64,000 nt of DNA from Bermanella sp. WJH001 (GTDB lineage Bacteria; Pseudomonadota; Gammaproteobacteria; Pseudomonadales; Oceanobacteraceae). Within the stretch, counting starts at the first letter, position 1. Every line of letters starts with the position of its first letter. This document shows positions 9,159-17,779 of this stretch, piece after piece. The stretch is taken from the NCBI RefSeq assembly GCF_030070105.1, contig NZ_JASJOO010000002.1, positions 1,488,001 to 1,552,000 on the forward strand, in the 5' to 3' direction. Below the pieces are notes generated by a model. That model was not told where the DNA came from, did not search any database, and worked only from the letters and a program-made list of their open reading frames with translations. Position numbers and translations under genes: made by a program.

Positions 9159-10445
9159 ATGGCAATTACTATGAATAATGAGAATAAGCTTGCACTGACG
9201 GTTGCCACCATTGCATTTGCTGCAAACTTCTCGGTTTGGACACTTTATATTGTTCTTGGCATTCATCTAGAACCACTGCTAAATCTCAGTGCTACCCAGT
9301 ACGCTATCTTAGTATCAAGCCCTATTATGACCGGGGCATTATTACGATGGCCTGCAGGTTTTCTATGTGAATATTTTTCTAGCCGAAATCTATTTATCAT
9401 TCAAATGATGCTTACCATTCCCCCATTACTTTTGCTTAACTATGCCCAGACTTTTAATGATTATCTTATGGTCGGGTTTTTAATTGGTATCTCAGGTGTA
9501 TCATTTACGTTAGGCATTGAATATGTCAGCCAATGGTTTAATCGCAGCCAACAAGGGATGGCTATGGGTATTTTTGGCGCCGGCAATGCTGGCGCGGCTA
9601 TTACCTTACTGATTGCCCCGATGCTAATTGACGAGTTTGGTTTAAAGTATATAGGTCCAATTTTTTCTCTTGGCATGATCCTTATTTTATTACTGTTTAT
9701 TTTTCTTGCGCCACGTAAATCAATTAAAATAAACTCTTACAAACAACCTTTAGCGTTTTACTTATCCCCACTTAAAAGCATGACCATCTGGCGCTTTTCT
9801 TTGTATTATTATTTTGTATTTGGTTCTTTCCTCGCTTTACTATTGTGGCTACCACTGTATTACGTAAATGCTTATGGTCTTTCACCAAAAGAGGCTATGT
9901 CATGGACACTTGTATTTGCACTTAGCTCTAGTTTAGTGAGAGCCTTAGGTGGCTGGTATGCGGATCAATACGGCGGGAGAACCGTGAATTGGTGGGTATT
10001 TTGGATTTGTATCATCTGTTTATTTTTCTTAAGTTATCCTCCTACCACTATGGTTATTCACGGCGTGGAACGTGACGTTCATTTAAATATCAAGGTCAAT
10101 TTAACGGTATTTAATGTATTGATTGTGATCATTGGTTTGGCGCAAGGGTTTGGTCGAGCGTCTGTTTATAAAATGATTCATGATTATTATCCCGAAAAAA
10201 TGGGCAGTGCTGGAGGGACGGTGGCCATGCTTGGTGGCATAGGTGGCTTTACGCTACCTGTTATTTTTGGTTTAGGTGTCGATTTACTTGGAGTATATAG
10301 CGCAAGTTTTATGTTGCTATATGGTGTCGTGGCTGCATGCATGATCACAATGTATCTTGCATTTAAAGCTGATAAATATGAACGAAGAATGCAATCTGCA
10401 CTTAAAAATGAATTTCTTAAAAAAATTCAAGACTCAAAGCTATAA
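9159..10445 (+). CDS. NNP-like nitrate/nitrite transporter, major facilitator superfamily
   Basis: 428 residues and 12 predicted membrane helices. The motif IEYVSQWFNRSQQGMAMGIFGAGNAGAA in helices 4-5 is the NNP nitrate signature region, and VRALGGWYADQYGGR in the second half matches the family. ATG 9159 and ATG 9171 are both possible and neither has a clear ribosome site. It is divergent from the first transporter and followed by a porin, with NarL and FNR elements on both sides. It may export nitrite or take up nitrate. It is the second of three NarK-like proteins in 12 kb and clearly diverged from the other two. Confidence 0.78.
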   Translation: MAITMNNENKLALTVATIAFAANFSVWTLYIVLGIHLEPLLNLSATQYAILVSSPIMTGALLRWPAGFLCEYFSSRNLFIIQMMLTIPPLLLLNYAQTFNDYLMVGFLIGISGVSFTLGIEYVSQWFNRSQQGMAMGIFGAGNAGAAITLLIAPMLIDEFGLKYIGPIFSLGMILILLLFIFLAPRKSIKINSYKQPLAFYLSPLKSMTIWRFSLYYYFVFGSFLALLLWLPLYYVNAYGLSPKEAMSWTLVFALSSSLVRALGGWYADQYGGRTVNWWVFWICIICLFFLSYPPTTMVIHGVERDVHLNIKVNLTVFNVLIVIIGLAQGFGRASVYKMIHDYYPEKMGSAGGTVAMLGGIGGFTLPVIFGLGVDLLGVYSASFMLLYGVVAACMITMYLAFKADKYERRMQSALKNEFLKKIQDSKL

Positions 10446-10474
10446 ACAAAAAGAAATGAAGTTATGAATTTGTA

Positions 10475-10510
10475 CTACCTATTTTGTATACCATCACTAA
10501 AAATAGGTAG
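10475..10510. promoter_or_regulatory. Inverted NarL heptamers (11-bp inverted repeat) upstream of the porin
   Basis: CTACCTATTTT and AAAATAGGTAG are perfect inverted repeats 14 bp apart. Each arm holds an exact NarL heptamer (TACCTAT at 10476-10482, ATAGGTA at 10503-10509). It could also fold as a terminator for the transporter gene, but no T-run follows. Confidence 0.6.
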
Positions 10511-10523
10511 GCACACATATAAA

Positions 10524-10537
10524 TTGACTCTCGTCAA
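10524..10537. promoter_or_regulatory. FNR/Dnr-like box upstream of the porin
   Basis: TTGACTCTCGTCAA is a perfect palindrome differing from the FNR consensus at the two symmetric positions (C/G for T/A). A TAGTCT hexamer at 10560-10565 would give a start near 10572, with the box centred at -41.5. Confidence 0.6.
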
Positions 10538-10601
10538 TTTTCTAGCATCAAACCTACCTTAGTCTAGTTGTTAATAAACCTCACATGACATAGGAAGGCC
10601 C

Positions 10602-11774
10602 ATGAAAATAAACCTATTATCTACTGCGATTTCTGTCATTGCATTAAGTACATCACTACCAACAATAGCAAGTGATACCGAACAATTTATTGCAGATACA
10701 AAACTAGATTTTAATTTCCGTTATCGTGCAGAATTTGTGGATCAAGATGATACTACAAACAAAGACAGTGCTTTAGCCAACACGCTACGTTCTCGCGCCA
10801 CTCTTACTACAGGTACTTTTAAAGGGCTTTCAGCCTTAATAGAAGGGGATAATGTTTTACACATTACCGATGATTTTAACGACGGTGAAAATGGCAATAC
10901 CAAGTACGATAAAGTCATTGATCAAGAAACCACTCAGTTAAACCAGGTATATTTACAATACCAAGGATTTAATAGCACCGTAAAACTGGGCAACCAGCGA
11001 ATTAACTTAGATAACCAACGTCACGTGGGCGGCGTTGCATTCCGTCAAGACGAAGCCACCTTTGATGCGGTATCAATTACGAATAACACCATTGACAACA
11101 CCACTGTGTTTCTTGCCGTTGCCAACAATCGCAACAGCATTAAAAACGAAAACCTAGAAGAAGACATCACGCTATTAAATGTTAAATATGCAGTGAACCC
11201 TGAATTAACGACTACCGGTTTTTATTATGATATTCAAAATCTAGAGGGGACCGATGGCAATGACGGTACCACTATTGGGGTTCGAGCAGAAGCCAAAGTA
11301 TCTGATGTCAACATCGAAGCCGAACTAGCACAACAAGATCAATCATTAAGTGACAGTAAACCTTTGTATTACCACTTATCAGCTGCCACCAAAGTCAATC
11401 AATTAACTGCAAAAATCGGATTTGAAGTACTGGGCAGTGATGATGGTAAAGGTGCGTTTAAGACCCCTCTGGGTACAAATCATAAATTCCTTGGCTGGTC
11501 TGATACCTACCTTACAGGTAATGGTAACAACGGTATTCAGGATCTATATGCCAACCTAGTCACCAATATTTCTGGCGTAAAATTGGTTGGTCAACTACAC
11601 AATTTTAGTGCAGATAAAGGTAGCGCTGATTATGGAACGGAACTGGGTTTCTTAGCCGACAAAAATATCAACAACTATGGTCTAAGTTTAAAAGTCAGCC
11701 AATTTAACGCCACTAACGAGTCCGGCCAAGTGGATGTAACAAAAGTTTGGTTAACGGGTATGGCTAAGTTTTAG
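10602..11774 (+). CDS. Outer-membrane beta-barrel porin, alginate-export-like family
   Basis: 390 residues. A signal peptide ends near LPTIA-SD (about 23/24). The rest is alternating polar and hydrophobic beta-strands with the motif LGNQRINLDNQRHVGGVAFRQDEATFD typical of the alginate-export-like porins, and it ends in the C-terminal Phe used for BAM assembly. It probably lets small anions or other solutes cross the outer membrane. Its place between nitrate transporters and Moco genes, behind NarL and FNR boxes, suggests a channel used during nitrate respiration (inference). The ribosome site AGGAAGG is good. Two hairpins follow the gene. Confidence 0.75.
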   Translation: MKINLLSTAISVIALSTSLPTIASDTEQFIADTKLDFNFRYRAEFVDQDDTTNKDSALANTLRSRATLTTGTFKGLSALIEGDNVLHITDDFNDGENGNTKYDKVIDQETTQLNQVYLQYQGFNSTVKLGNQRINLDNQRHVGGVAFRQDEATFDAVSITNNTIDNTTVFLAVANNRNSIKNENLEEDITLLNVKYAVNPELTTTGFYYDIQNLEGTDGNDGTTIGVRAEAKVSDVNIEAELAQQDQSLSDSKPLYYHLSAATKVNQLTAKIGFEVLGSDDGKGAFKTPLGTNHKFLGWSDTYLTGNGNNGIQDLYANLVTNISGVKLVGQLHNFSADKGSADYGTELGFLADKNINNYGLSLKVSQFNATNESGQVDVTKVWLTGMAKF

Positions 11775-11799
11775 CCCCTCGAAACAAAGCCAGCAGTCA

Positions 11800-11827
11800 T
11801 AACACACTGGCCCTATACGGTGTGTTA
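11800..11827. repeat. 8-bp stem-loop after the porin gene
   Basis: TAACACAC and GTGTGTTA are inverted repeats 12 bp apart, 25 bp after the stop codon and just before a classic terminator. It may protect the 3' end of the porin mRNA. Confidence 0.45.
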
Positions 11828-11840
11828 TACCCAAACCCTT

Positions 11841-11867
11841 GCCCAGTTTGACTGGGCCTTTTTTTGA
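11841..11867 (+). terminator. Rho-independent terminator of the porin gene
   Basis: GCCCAGT, loop TTG, ACTGGGC, then CC-less T-run (CTTTTTTT): a clean 7-bp GC-rich stem and poly-T tail on the plus strand. Confidence 0.88.
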
Positions 11868-11882
11868 CTTTAAATCACCATC

Positions 11883-11898
11883 TACCTACAAATAAGTA
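11883..11898. promoter_or_regulatory. NarL-type 7-2-7 heptamer pair upstream of the Moco riboswitch
   Basis: TACCTAC-AA-ATAAGTA: the right heptamer is perfect and the left has one mismatch. Located about 60 bp before the riboswitch, it would give nitrate control of the moa operon. Confidence 0.6.
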
Positions 11899-11944
11899 GG
11901 CACTCTACCCCTTGACTTGTATTCAGTTCGCACAGCCCTTCCCA

Positions 11945-12063
11945 TACACTGGTATCAATATTTAAGCACCGAGCTTGTGGTTCTAAGTCTGCCTTAAGAT
12001 ACGATCTACAAGCCGATGGGTGGTAAGGGAAACCTGGCCGCCTCCCGAATTGGAAAGGTGTCA
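11945..12063 (+). ncRNA. Moco (molybdenum cofactor) riboswitch
   Basis: The leader of moaA carries the hallmark 3' end of the Moco motif, CGCCTCCCGAATTGGAAAGG (12039-12058), nearly identical to the E. coli moaA leader as I remember it. It is preceded by a pairing stem (GCTTGT 11973-11978 with ACAAGC 12008-12013) and the GGTGGT / GGCCGCC hairpin. The GGAAAGG at the end is also the ribosome site, so cofactor binding would hide it. The 5' limit is approximate. Confidence 0.85.
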
Positions 12064-13113
12064 GTGATTATGACTGCTCATGTACCTGTAAACACCATAT
12101 TTGCACGCCTAAAAGATGAAACTCAATGGCCTGCCATGTCTGCTCTGATGGATCGACATCACAGATCATTCACCTATTTACGCCTATCGGTTACCGATGT
12201 GTGTAACTTTAGTTGCAATTATTGTTTACCTAACGGTTATCAATGTGACGAGCCCAAAAAACCACTCTCAATATCTGAGATTCATACACTTGTTAGCTTG
12301 ATGGCTAAAAAAGGTATAAAAAAAGTGCGTATCACAGGTGGCGAGCCCAGTGTGCGTAAAGATATCGCTGCCATTATCAGAACCATTAAATCAATCGACG
12401 GCATTGAAAAAGTGGCCATCACGACCAACGGCTACAAATTACCAAAACATATAAAAGAATGGATAGACGCGGGATTAGATGCCATCAATATCAGTATTGA
12501 TAGCCTAGACGCTGAAAAATTCAAACACATCACCGGCCATGATCGACTCAATGAAGTTATGCAAGGTTTAGAAATGGCCTTAGCATATGGAATGAAACAC
12601 GTAAAAGTTAATGCGGTGCTATTGAAAGAATTCAACTTGCAAGATTTTGATCGCTTTTTAAATTGGATTAAAACCACCCCAATTTCATTACGATTTATTG
12701 AGTTAATGGAAACCGGTGATAATCAAGAATATTTCAACCGCAATCATGTTAGTGCGACGTTTATAGAACAAAAATTAGCGGATGAATGTTGGCAACTGAA
12801 ACCCAAGTCCGCACACAGCGGCCCCGCTAAAGAATATTCTCACCCAGCATATAAAGGCTCTATCGGTTTAATTATGCCCTACAGCCAAGATTTCTGTAAA
12901 AGCTGTAATCGATTACGTGTTAGCTCTGTGGGCAAATTACATCTTTGTTTATTTGGTGAAGAAGGTCACGATTTACGCCCATTCCTACTCACCTCATCAC
13001 CCACAGAACTAAGTGAACAACTTGACGGTTTAATGGGCATCAAAAAAGTCAGTCATTACTTAGACCAACATAAAACAGGATCCACTCGCCATCTGGCCAT
13101 GTTAGGAGGTTAA
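12064..13113 (+). CDS. moaA: MoaA, GTP 3',8-cyclase
   Basis: First step of Moco synthesis: converts GTP to 3',8-cyclo-GTP by radical SAM chemistry. The N-terminal cluster motif CNFSCNYC, the GGEPSVRKD SAM-binding region, the C-terminal cluster (CKSCNRLRVSSVG...LCLFG) and the required C-terminal Gly-Gly are all present. Start: GTG 12064 lies 5 bases after GGAAAGG, matching the spacing of the E. coli leader. ATG 12070 (11 bases) is the alternative, while an ATG at 12016 would lie inside the riboswitch and is rejected. The gene is first in the moaA-mobA-moaB-moaC-moaD-moaE operon. Confidence 0.93.
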   Translation: MIMTAHVPVNTIFARLKDETQWPAMSALMDRHHRSFTYLRLSVTDVCNFSCNYCLPNGYQCDEPKKPLSISEIHTLVSLMAKKGIKKVRITGGEPSVRKDIAAIIRTIKSIDGIEKVAITTNGYKLPKHIKEWIDAGLDAINISIDSLDAEKFKHITGHDRLNEVMQGLEMALAYGMKHVKVNAVLLKEFNLQDFDRFLNWIKTTPISLRFIELMETGDNQEYFNRNHVSATFIEQKLADECWQLKPKSAHSGPAKEYSHPAYKGSIGLIMPYSQDFCKSCNRLRVSSVGKLHLCLFGEEGHDLRPFLLTSSPTELSEQLDGLMGIKKVSHYLDQHKTGSTRHLAMLGG

Positions 13114-13114
13114 C

Positions 13115-13693
13115 ATGCATATGATTGACGGCATCTTATTAGCTGGCGGGCGCTCTAGCAGAATGGGGCAAGATAAAGCACTTTTGCGCCGAGATCATCG
13201 GAATATGTTTTTTTATATTCTAGATACTTTAGAGCCATTACCACTTGAAACGATTTATATCAGTCGTAACCACGATCAAATTCGCTATTTAACACGCCAT
13301 CCAATGGTGAGTGATTTACATCAAAAACTAGGGCCAATAGGGGGCATTTATTCCGTTATGCTAAGAAGCCAGAGTGATGGCTTTTTAATTGTACCTGTCG
13401 ATTTACCCCTGATTGAAACCCCTGATCTCAATCGATTATTCAAAAAAGGGTGTGAATTAAATAAGCCTGTTCACTTTGAAGATCACTTTTTACCATTGTA
13501 TCTACCTAATACATATGAGATTCAACGTTATATTGAAAGTGTGATTAACGGTGAGATTCAAACTCGATCAATAAAAGGCTTATGCCGTCAATTTAACGCA
13601 ATGACATTAAAGCCGAGTGATGAAAATCGTCTGAGCAATACCAATACCCCCGATCAATGGCGTGAAGCTGAATACGCAATTTCAATTATTTAA
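13115..13693 (+). CDS. mobA: MobA, molybdenum cofactor guanylyltransferase
   Basis: 192 residues. It transfers GMP from GTP to Mo-molybdopterin, giving the guanine dinucleotide form that NarG needs. The nucleotidyltransferase signature LLAGGRSSRMGQDKALL is at about 7-23, and VPVDLPL holds the metal-binding Asp. It starts 1 bp after the moaA stop behind TTAGGAGG. Synthesis of the bis-MGD cofactor fits the DMSO-reductase-family enzyme encoded downstream. Confidence 0.92.
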   Translation: MHMIDGILLAGGRSSRMGQDKALLRRDHRNMFFYILDTLEPLPLETIYISRNHDQIRYLTRHPMVSDLHQKLGPIGGIYSVMLRSQSDGFLIVPVDLPLIETPDLNRLFKKGCELNKPVHFEDHFLPLYLPNTYEIQRYIESVINGEIQTRSIKGLCRQFNAMTLKPSDENRLSNTNTPDQWREAEYAISII

Positions 13694-13715
13694 TAATTTA
13701 TAGTAGGAAAATTTT

Positions 13716-14261
13716 ATGGGCCACAATACAACAGATAACTTTGTACCGTTAAATTTAGCGGTATTAACTGTTTCAGATACACGCAATGAGCAAACGGATA
13801 CCAGTGGTCAGCTATTGGTCGATTCTTTAGCCGAACAAGGGCATGTACTGGCAGATAAACGAATTGTAATTGATGACATTTATAAAATTCGTGCGGTTGT
13901 AAGCGAATGGATAGCCCACGATGCTATTCAGGGCATTTTAATTACCGGTGGTACTGGCTTTACATCAAGAGATAGCACGCCAGAAGCGGTTTCACCTTTA
14001 TTTGACAAACATGTTGAAGGGTTTGGTGAGCTATTTAGACAAATTAGTTTCCAACAAATAGGTACCAGTACCATACAAAGCCGTGCCATTGCTGGGCTGG
14101 CAAATGGCGTCATCGTTTTTTGTATGCCTGGCTCTACAAATGCTTGTCGTACGGCCTGGAATGATATTATTCAAGCTCAACTCGATAGCCGTCAAGGTCC
14201 ATGTAACTTTGTGGCTCAATTGAAAAAAACAACAATCGAAAACTGTAAATCGAGAAACTAA
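13716..14261 (+). CDS. moaB: MoaB, molybdopterin adenylyltransferase-like protein
   Basis: 181 residues, MoaB/Mog fold. Motifs [27 protein letters not shown] and MPGSTNA are the conserved MPT-binding loops. It adenylylates molybdopterin before metal insertion by MoeA, or substitutes for MogA, which is absent from this window. In the operon it is followed 1 bp later by moaC. Confidence 0.9.
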   Translation: MGHNTTDNFVPLNLAVLTVSDTRNEQTDTSGQLLVDSLAEQGHVLADKRIVIDDIYKIRAVVSEWIAHDAIQGILITGGTGFTSRDSTPEAVSPLFDKHVEGFGELFRQISFQQIGTSTIQSRAIAGLANGVIVFCMPGSTNACRTAWNDIIQAQLDSRQGPCNFVAQLKKTTIENCKSRN

Positions 14262-14262
14262 C

Positions 14263-14760
14263 ATGTCATTTACTCACATCAATGCCAATGGCGAAGCCAA
14301 CATGGTCGATGTTAGCAATAAACCCGTCACCACTCGTGAAGCACGGGCAGAAGCATTTGTTTATATGCAGCCAGAAACCCTTGAGAAAATCCTAAGTGGC
14401 AACCACCACAAAGGTGATGTGTTTTCTGTTGCGCGAATTGCAGGTATTCAAGCCGCTAAAACAACAAGCCAATTAATCCCTCTATGCCATCCATTAATGC
14501 TTAGTAAGGTATCGGTGGAGTTTGAACCGATACCCGCTGAAAACAAAATAAGAATCGAAGCATTATGTCGCCTATCGGGTCAAACAGGCGTAGAGATGGA
14601 GGCATTAACCGCTGCTAGTGTCGCCGCCCTTACATTATTTGATATGTGTAAAGCCGTTGATAAAACCATGTCAATTGAAGCCATACGTGTCTTGGAAAAA
14701 GTAGGTGGTCAATCAGGACACTTCCAATATCAAACAACACAAGAGCAAAAACATGATTAA
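14263..14760 (+). CDS. moaC: MoaC, cyclic pyranopterin monophosphate synthase
   Basis: 165 residues. Turns 3',8-cyclo-GTP from MoaA into cPMP. Family motifs [44 protein letters not shown] and CKAVDK (catalytic Lys region) are present. It overlaps the start of moaD by 8 bp, which suggests translational coupling. Confidence 0.93.
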   Translation: MSFTHINANGEANMVDVSNKPVTTREARAEAFVYMQPETLEKILSGNHHKGDVFSVARIAGIQAAKTTSQLIPLCHPLMLSKVSVEFEPIPAENKIRIEALCRLSGQTGVEMEALTAASVAALTLFDMCKAVDKTMSIEAIRVLEKVGGQSGHFQYQTTQEQKHD

Positions 14761-15001
14761 AGTTTTATTTTTTGCACAGCTACGTGAACTATTAAAAACC
14801 AATGAAATCATTCTCGATAAAATACAGGCTTGCTCCATTGAAGAGTTAAAGAAGTCGATCATCAGCACCCACCCCCAATGGGCCGTTCATCTGACGAATC
14901 ATGCAATCATGACTTCGGTGAATCAAACACTTGTATCCAGTGATCATATTGTAAAAGAAAATGATGAAGTGGCGTTCTTCCCTCCGGTTACCGGCGGTTA
15001 A
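14753..15001 (+). CDS. moaD: MoaD, molybdopterin synthase sulfur-carrier subunit
   Basis: 82 residues from ATG 14753 ([13 protein letters not shown]). The longer frame back to 14705 is rejected because MoaD proteins begin at this beta-strand. Ubiquitin-like fold ending in PPVTGG, whose C-terminal Gly-Gly is made into a thiocarboxylate. It pairs with MoaE, the next gene, to sulfurate cPMP. Confidence 0.92.
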   Translation: MIKVLFFAQLRELLKTNEIILDKIQACSIEELKKSIISTHPQWAVHLTNHAIMTSVNQTLVSSDHIVKENDEVAFFPPVTGG

Positions 15002-15002
15002 C

Positions 15003-15464
15003 ATGACACATTACGATCATGTTGACGTACAAGAAAGCGATTTTAGTATTCAAAATGAATACGAAATGTTACGTGAAAACAACCAACAAGACGGTGCCAT
15101 TGTCTTTTTTACCGGATTGGTTCGAGACTTCAATCAGGGCAGCAATGTAACTGGCTTATATTTAGAGCACTACCCTGCCATGACACAAAAAGCATTAAAA
15201 ACTATTGTTAGTCAGGCAAGGTCACGCTGGCCCATTTCTCGAGTACGTTTAGTTCATCGCGTTGGGCAATTGAACTTATCTGATCAAATTGTATTTGTGG
15301 GCATCAGTAGCCCCCATCGAGAAAGCGCTTTTGAGGCGTGTATGTTCATAATGGATTACTTAAAAAATCAAGCACCATTTTGGAAAAAAGAAAATACAGT
15401 GACAGGACAAACTTGGGTAAGCGCTGCAGAAAAAGACAAACTAGCTATGAATAAATGGCAATAA
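15003..15464 (+). CDS. moaE: MoaE, molybdopterin synthase catalytic subunit
   Basis: 153 residues from ATG 15003, one base after the moaD stop. Conserved motifs: GAIVFFTGLVRD, LEHYPAM, RLVHRVGQL and SPHRESAFEAC, then LKNQAPFWKKE with the catalytic lysines. Makes molybdopterin from cPMP with MoaD. It is the last gene of the operon; a stem-loop separates it from convergent moeA. Confidence 0.93.
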   Translation: MTHYDHVDVQESDFSIQNEYEMLRENNQQDGAIVFFTGLVRDFNQGSNVTGLYLEHYPAMTQKALKTIVSQARSRWPISRVRLVHRVGQLNLSDQIVFVGISSPHRESAFEACMFIMDYLKNQAPFWKKENTVTGQTWVSAAEKDKLAMNKWQ

Positions 15465-15480
15465 ATCTTGAGTATTCAAT

Positions 15481-15516
15481 CTTAGTGGCACCTAATTTTA
15501 ATAGGTCACCACTAAG
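15481..15516. terminator. Stem-loop between convergent moaE and moeA
   Basis: CTTAGTGG and CCACTAAG form an 8-bp outer stem with a second pairing region (ACCTA/TAGGT) inside. It is located in the 76-bp gap between convergent genes and probably terminates both. Confidence 0.65.
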
Positions 15517-15540
15517 CTTTCTCTTGTGTTATTTACGGGG

Positions 15541-16776
15541 TTACTCCAATAATGCATCAAACGGCTCAATCATAACCGTTTCTCCGGAATCTACATTGCC
15601 ACTGTCTTGAGGCAAAACGATATAACAATTCGCCTGACTCATGGATGTTAAGATACCAGAACCTTGGGCACCGGTTGCTTGTACCTCAAGATTACCATTT
15701 TCATTCACGCTAAAATAACCACGTTGAAAATCCATACGCCCAGGGCGTTTATGCAATTTTTTGGCGTTGATCGCATTTAAGCGCAAGGGGGCCTTTACTT
15801 TTTGCCCTGAAATTTTTCGCATCATAGGCACCGCCAATTGATGCAGCGTCACCAAGGCACTGACCGGATTGCCGGGTAAACCAATCACATAGCTATTAGA
15901 AAGATGACCAAATGCAAACGGTTTACCTGGCTTAATTGCTAATTTCCAAAAATCAATTCGACCCAGTTCTTCAATGACCGACTTAGTGTAATCGGCTTCA
16001 CCAACGGAAACACCACCCGAAGTAATCACTATGTCTGCTTGCGCATCAGCTTGAATAAATGTCTCTTTAAGTTGAGCCATATTATCTGGCACTATACCAA
16101 AGTTAATCACATTAACGCCAAAACGCTCTAATAATGCGCTGACGGTATAACCATTACTTTCATAAAACTGCCCAGGTTTAAGAGGGTTTGCTGGTACTTG
16201 CAGTTCGTCACCCGTACTGATTACGGCAACGTTTAATTTTTCAAACACATTAACACGTGCCACACCCAAACTTGCCAGTAAACCTATATCGGATGGGCTT
16301 AAACGTCGCCCTATGGTTAATAAGGTTTGACCAATTGATATGTCCTCACCGGCACGGCGAATGTTGTCACCGACTGTTGCTGATTTTAAAAATATAATGT
16401 CATCATTTTCAGACTGGGTATTCTCTTGCATAACCACAGCATCACAACCTGCCGGAATTTGTCCGCCTGTCATGATGCGAACACATTGCCCCGCTTCTAT
16501 AACCTGATCGAGAGGATGGCCCGCGAAGACCTTACCGATTTGTTTTAATGTATTGGTATTAATAAGGTCGGCACTGCGGATTGCATAGCCATCCATTGCG
16601 CTGTTATCCGCAGATGGGATTTGCATTTCACTGATGATATCTTGAGCTAAAACTCTACCACACGCTTGCTCCAATGGAATAAGCTGAGTTTTTTGAGTGA
16701 CATTAACTTGTGATAATAATTGCTCAAGTGCGACTTCAAACGGGGTTAAACCTGGAGCACTACAACAGTCCGTCAT
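15541..16776 (-). CDS. moeA: MoeA, molybdopterin molybdenumtransferase
   Basis: 411 residues, the usual family length. Inserts molybdate into adenylylated molybdopterin. Motifs: PSADNSAMDGYAI, GGQIPAGCDAVVMQE, SPSDIGLLASLGV, ISTGDEL, TSGGVSVGEADYTK and LPGNPVSALV. It lies 11 bp downstream of narL on the same strand, so cofactor loading and the nitrate regulator probably share an mRNA. Confidence 0.93.
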   Translation of the reverse strand: MTDCCSAPGLTPFEVALEQLLSQVNVTQKTQLIPLEQACGRVLAQDIISEMQIPSADNSAMDGYAIRSADLINTNTLKQIGKVFAGHPLDQVIEAGQCVRIMTGGQIPAGCDAVVMQENTQSENDDIIFLKSATVGDNIRRAGEDISIGQTLLTIGRRLSPSDIGLLASLGVARVNVFEKLNVAVISTGDELQVPANPLKPGQFYESNGYTVSALLERFGVNVINFGIVPDNMAQLKETFIQADAQADIVITSGGVSVGEADYTKSVIEELGRIDFWKLAIKPGKPFAFGHLSNSYVIGLPGNPVSALVTLHQLAVPMMRKISGQKVKAPLRLNAINAKKLHKRPGRMDFQRGYFSVNENGNLEVQATGAQGSGILTSMSQANCYIVLPQDSGNVDSGETVMIEPFDALLE

Positions 16777-16787
16777 AACTTCACTTC

Positions 16788-17435
16788 TTAATTATCTGAA
16801 AATTGATTCACTGCCCAAACAGCAGCCTCTACACGACTTCGAAGGTTCATTTTCTTTAGTACATGTTTCACATGAACCTTTACGGTACTGTCGCTGATAT
16901 CTAATTCACGCGCAATAAGTTTATTACTCAAGCCTTTTGTAATCAGTTTTAATATTTCAAGTTCACGACCGGTTAAGCTTTCCATGACATTATTAGCGGT
17001 TTTTTCAGGGCGACGCAGTGCACTTGCCAACACCTCTGCTAGTCGATCACTTATTACCATTTTACCTAAAGCCGCTTGACGAACTTTACGAATAATTTCT
17101 TCTGGATCCATGTCTTTTAATAAAAAACCATCTGCACCATTTGTAATAGCGGCGACCACATCTTCATCGTGATCACTGACGGTTAACATCACAATGCGCG
17201 CAGCTATGCCTTTTTCTCGCATGGCTTTGAGTGTCTCTATGCCATCAAGACCTTGCATATTAAGATCTAAAATTATTAAGTCAGGATCAACATCTTCAAC
17301 AATTGATAACGCTTCAATGCCGCTACTGGCTTCGGCGATCAATTCAAGATCATCTTCAAGTTCAATTAACTGACGCAACCCTTTTCTCAATAAAGGGTGG
17401 TCATCTACAATCATGATAGTGGCGACGTCTGTCAT
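16788..17435 (-). CDS. narL: NarL, nitrate/nitrite response regulator
   Basis: 215 residues. Receiver domain (about 1-120) with acidic pocket Asp11/Asp12 and phospho-acceptor Asp57 (IILDLNM), then a LuxR-type helix-turn-helix (about 150-210; LTGRELEILKLITKGLSNKLIARELDISDSTVKVHVKHVLKKM). Phosphorylated by NarX (encoded at 20989-22839), it would bind the TACYYMT heptamer pairs found across this island. narL and narX are separated here by narK, CopD and CBS genes instead of being adjacent. Confidence 0.92.
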   Translation of the reverse strand: MTDVATIMIVDDHPLLRKGLRQLIELEDDLELIAEASSGIEALSIVEDVDPDLIILDLNMQGLDGIETLKAMREKGIAARIVMLTVSDHDEDVVAAITNGADGFLLKDMDPEEIIRKVRQAALGKMVISDRLAEVLASALRRPEKTANNVMESLTGRELEILKLITKGLSNKLIARELDISDSTVKVHVKHVLKKMNLRSRVEAAVWAVNQFSDN

Positions 17436-17490
17436 AAATTTCTCTTTTATCTCGTTTGTCGTACTGTTTCATAGCGACAAAACAATAAGA

Positions 17491-17504
17491 TTGATGCACA
17501 TCAA
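17491..17504. promoter_or_regulatory. Perfect FNR/Anr box in the narL-narK gap
   Basis: TTGATGCACATCAA is an exact FNR palindrome. It is 62 bp (centre) from the narL start and 282 bp from the narK start. At -41.5 it could serve narL (start near 17456), or narK with a long leader (start near 17539, TTTAAT at 17529-17534 as -10). Confidence 0.85.
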
Positions 17505-17555
17505 ATAAAGGCTTTAAAAGCATTATCCTTTAATCTCTTTGCTTATCAAGGGGAG

Positions 17556-17576
17556 TACTCATTTGTGGTTACCTCT
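17556..17576. promoter_or_regulatory. NarL-type heptamers in the narL-narK gap
   Basis: TACTCAT (17556-17562) is a perfect heptamer, followed after 2 bp by GTGGTTA (two mismatches). The overlapping TACCTCT (17570-17576) is also perfect. The rest of this 344-bp gap (to 17779) is AT-rich and I see no other clear element apart from the narK ribosome site. Confidence 0.55.
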
Positions 17577-17779
17577 TGCTAACCAGTGATGCGTATAAAA
17601 GATATAAATTACTTTTTTTTATAACTTTTATACATGATTTTACTCCACATTAAGTCGATATTGGCCGACATTTTACGTTTTGATGTAGGCCGCTCTACCC
17701 ACTCATAATTATTGCTGCGTTTTTGGCTAGGTATCATAGTGACAATGGAACATTTTTAAATTTCACTCAGGAGGTGACT

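Noticed and set aside
11914-11927. FNR box upstream of moaA (TTGACTTGTATTCA)
   Set aside because: The second half-site has too many mismatches to call.
12016-12063. ATG at 12016 as the start of moaA
   Set aside because: It lies within the conserved Moco riboswitch and would place 16 extra codons in structured RNA; GTG 12064 or ATG 12070 fit the ribosome site.
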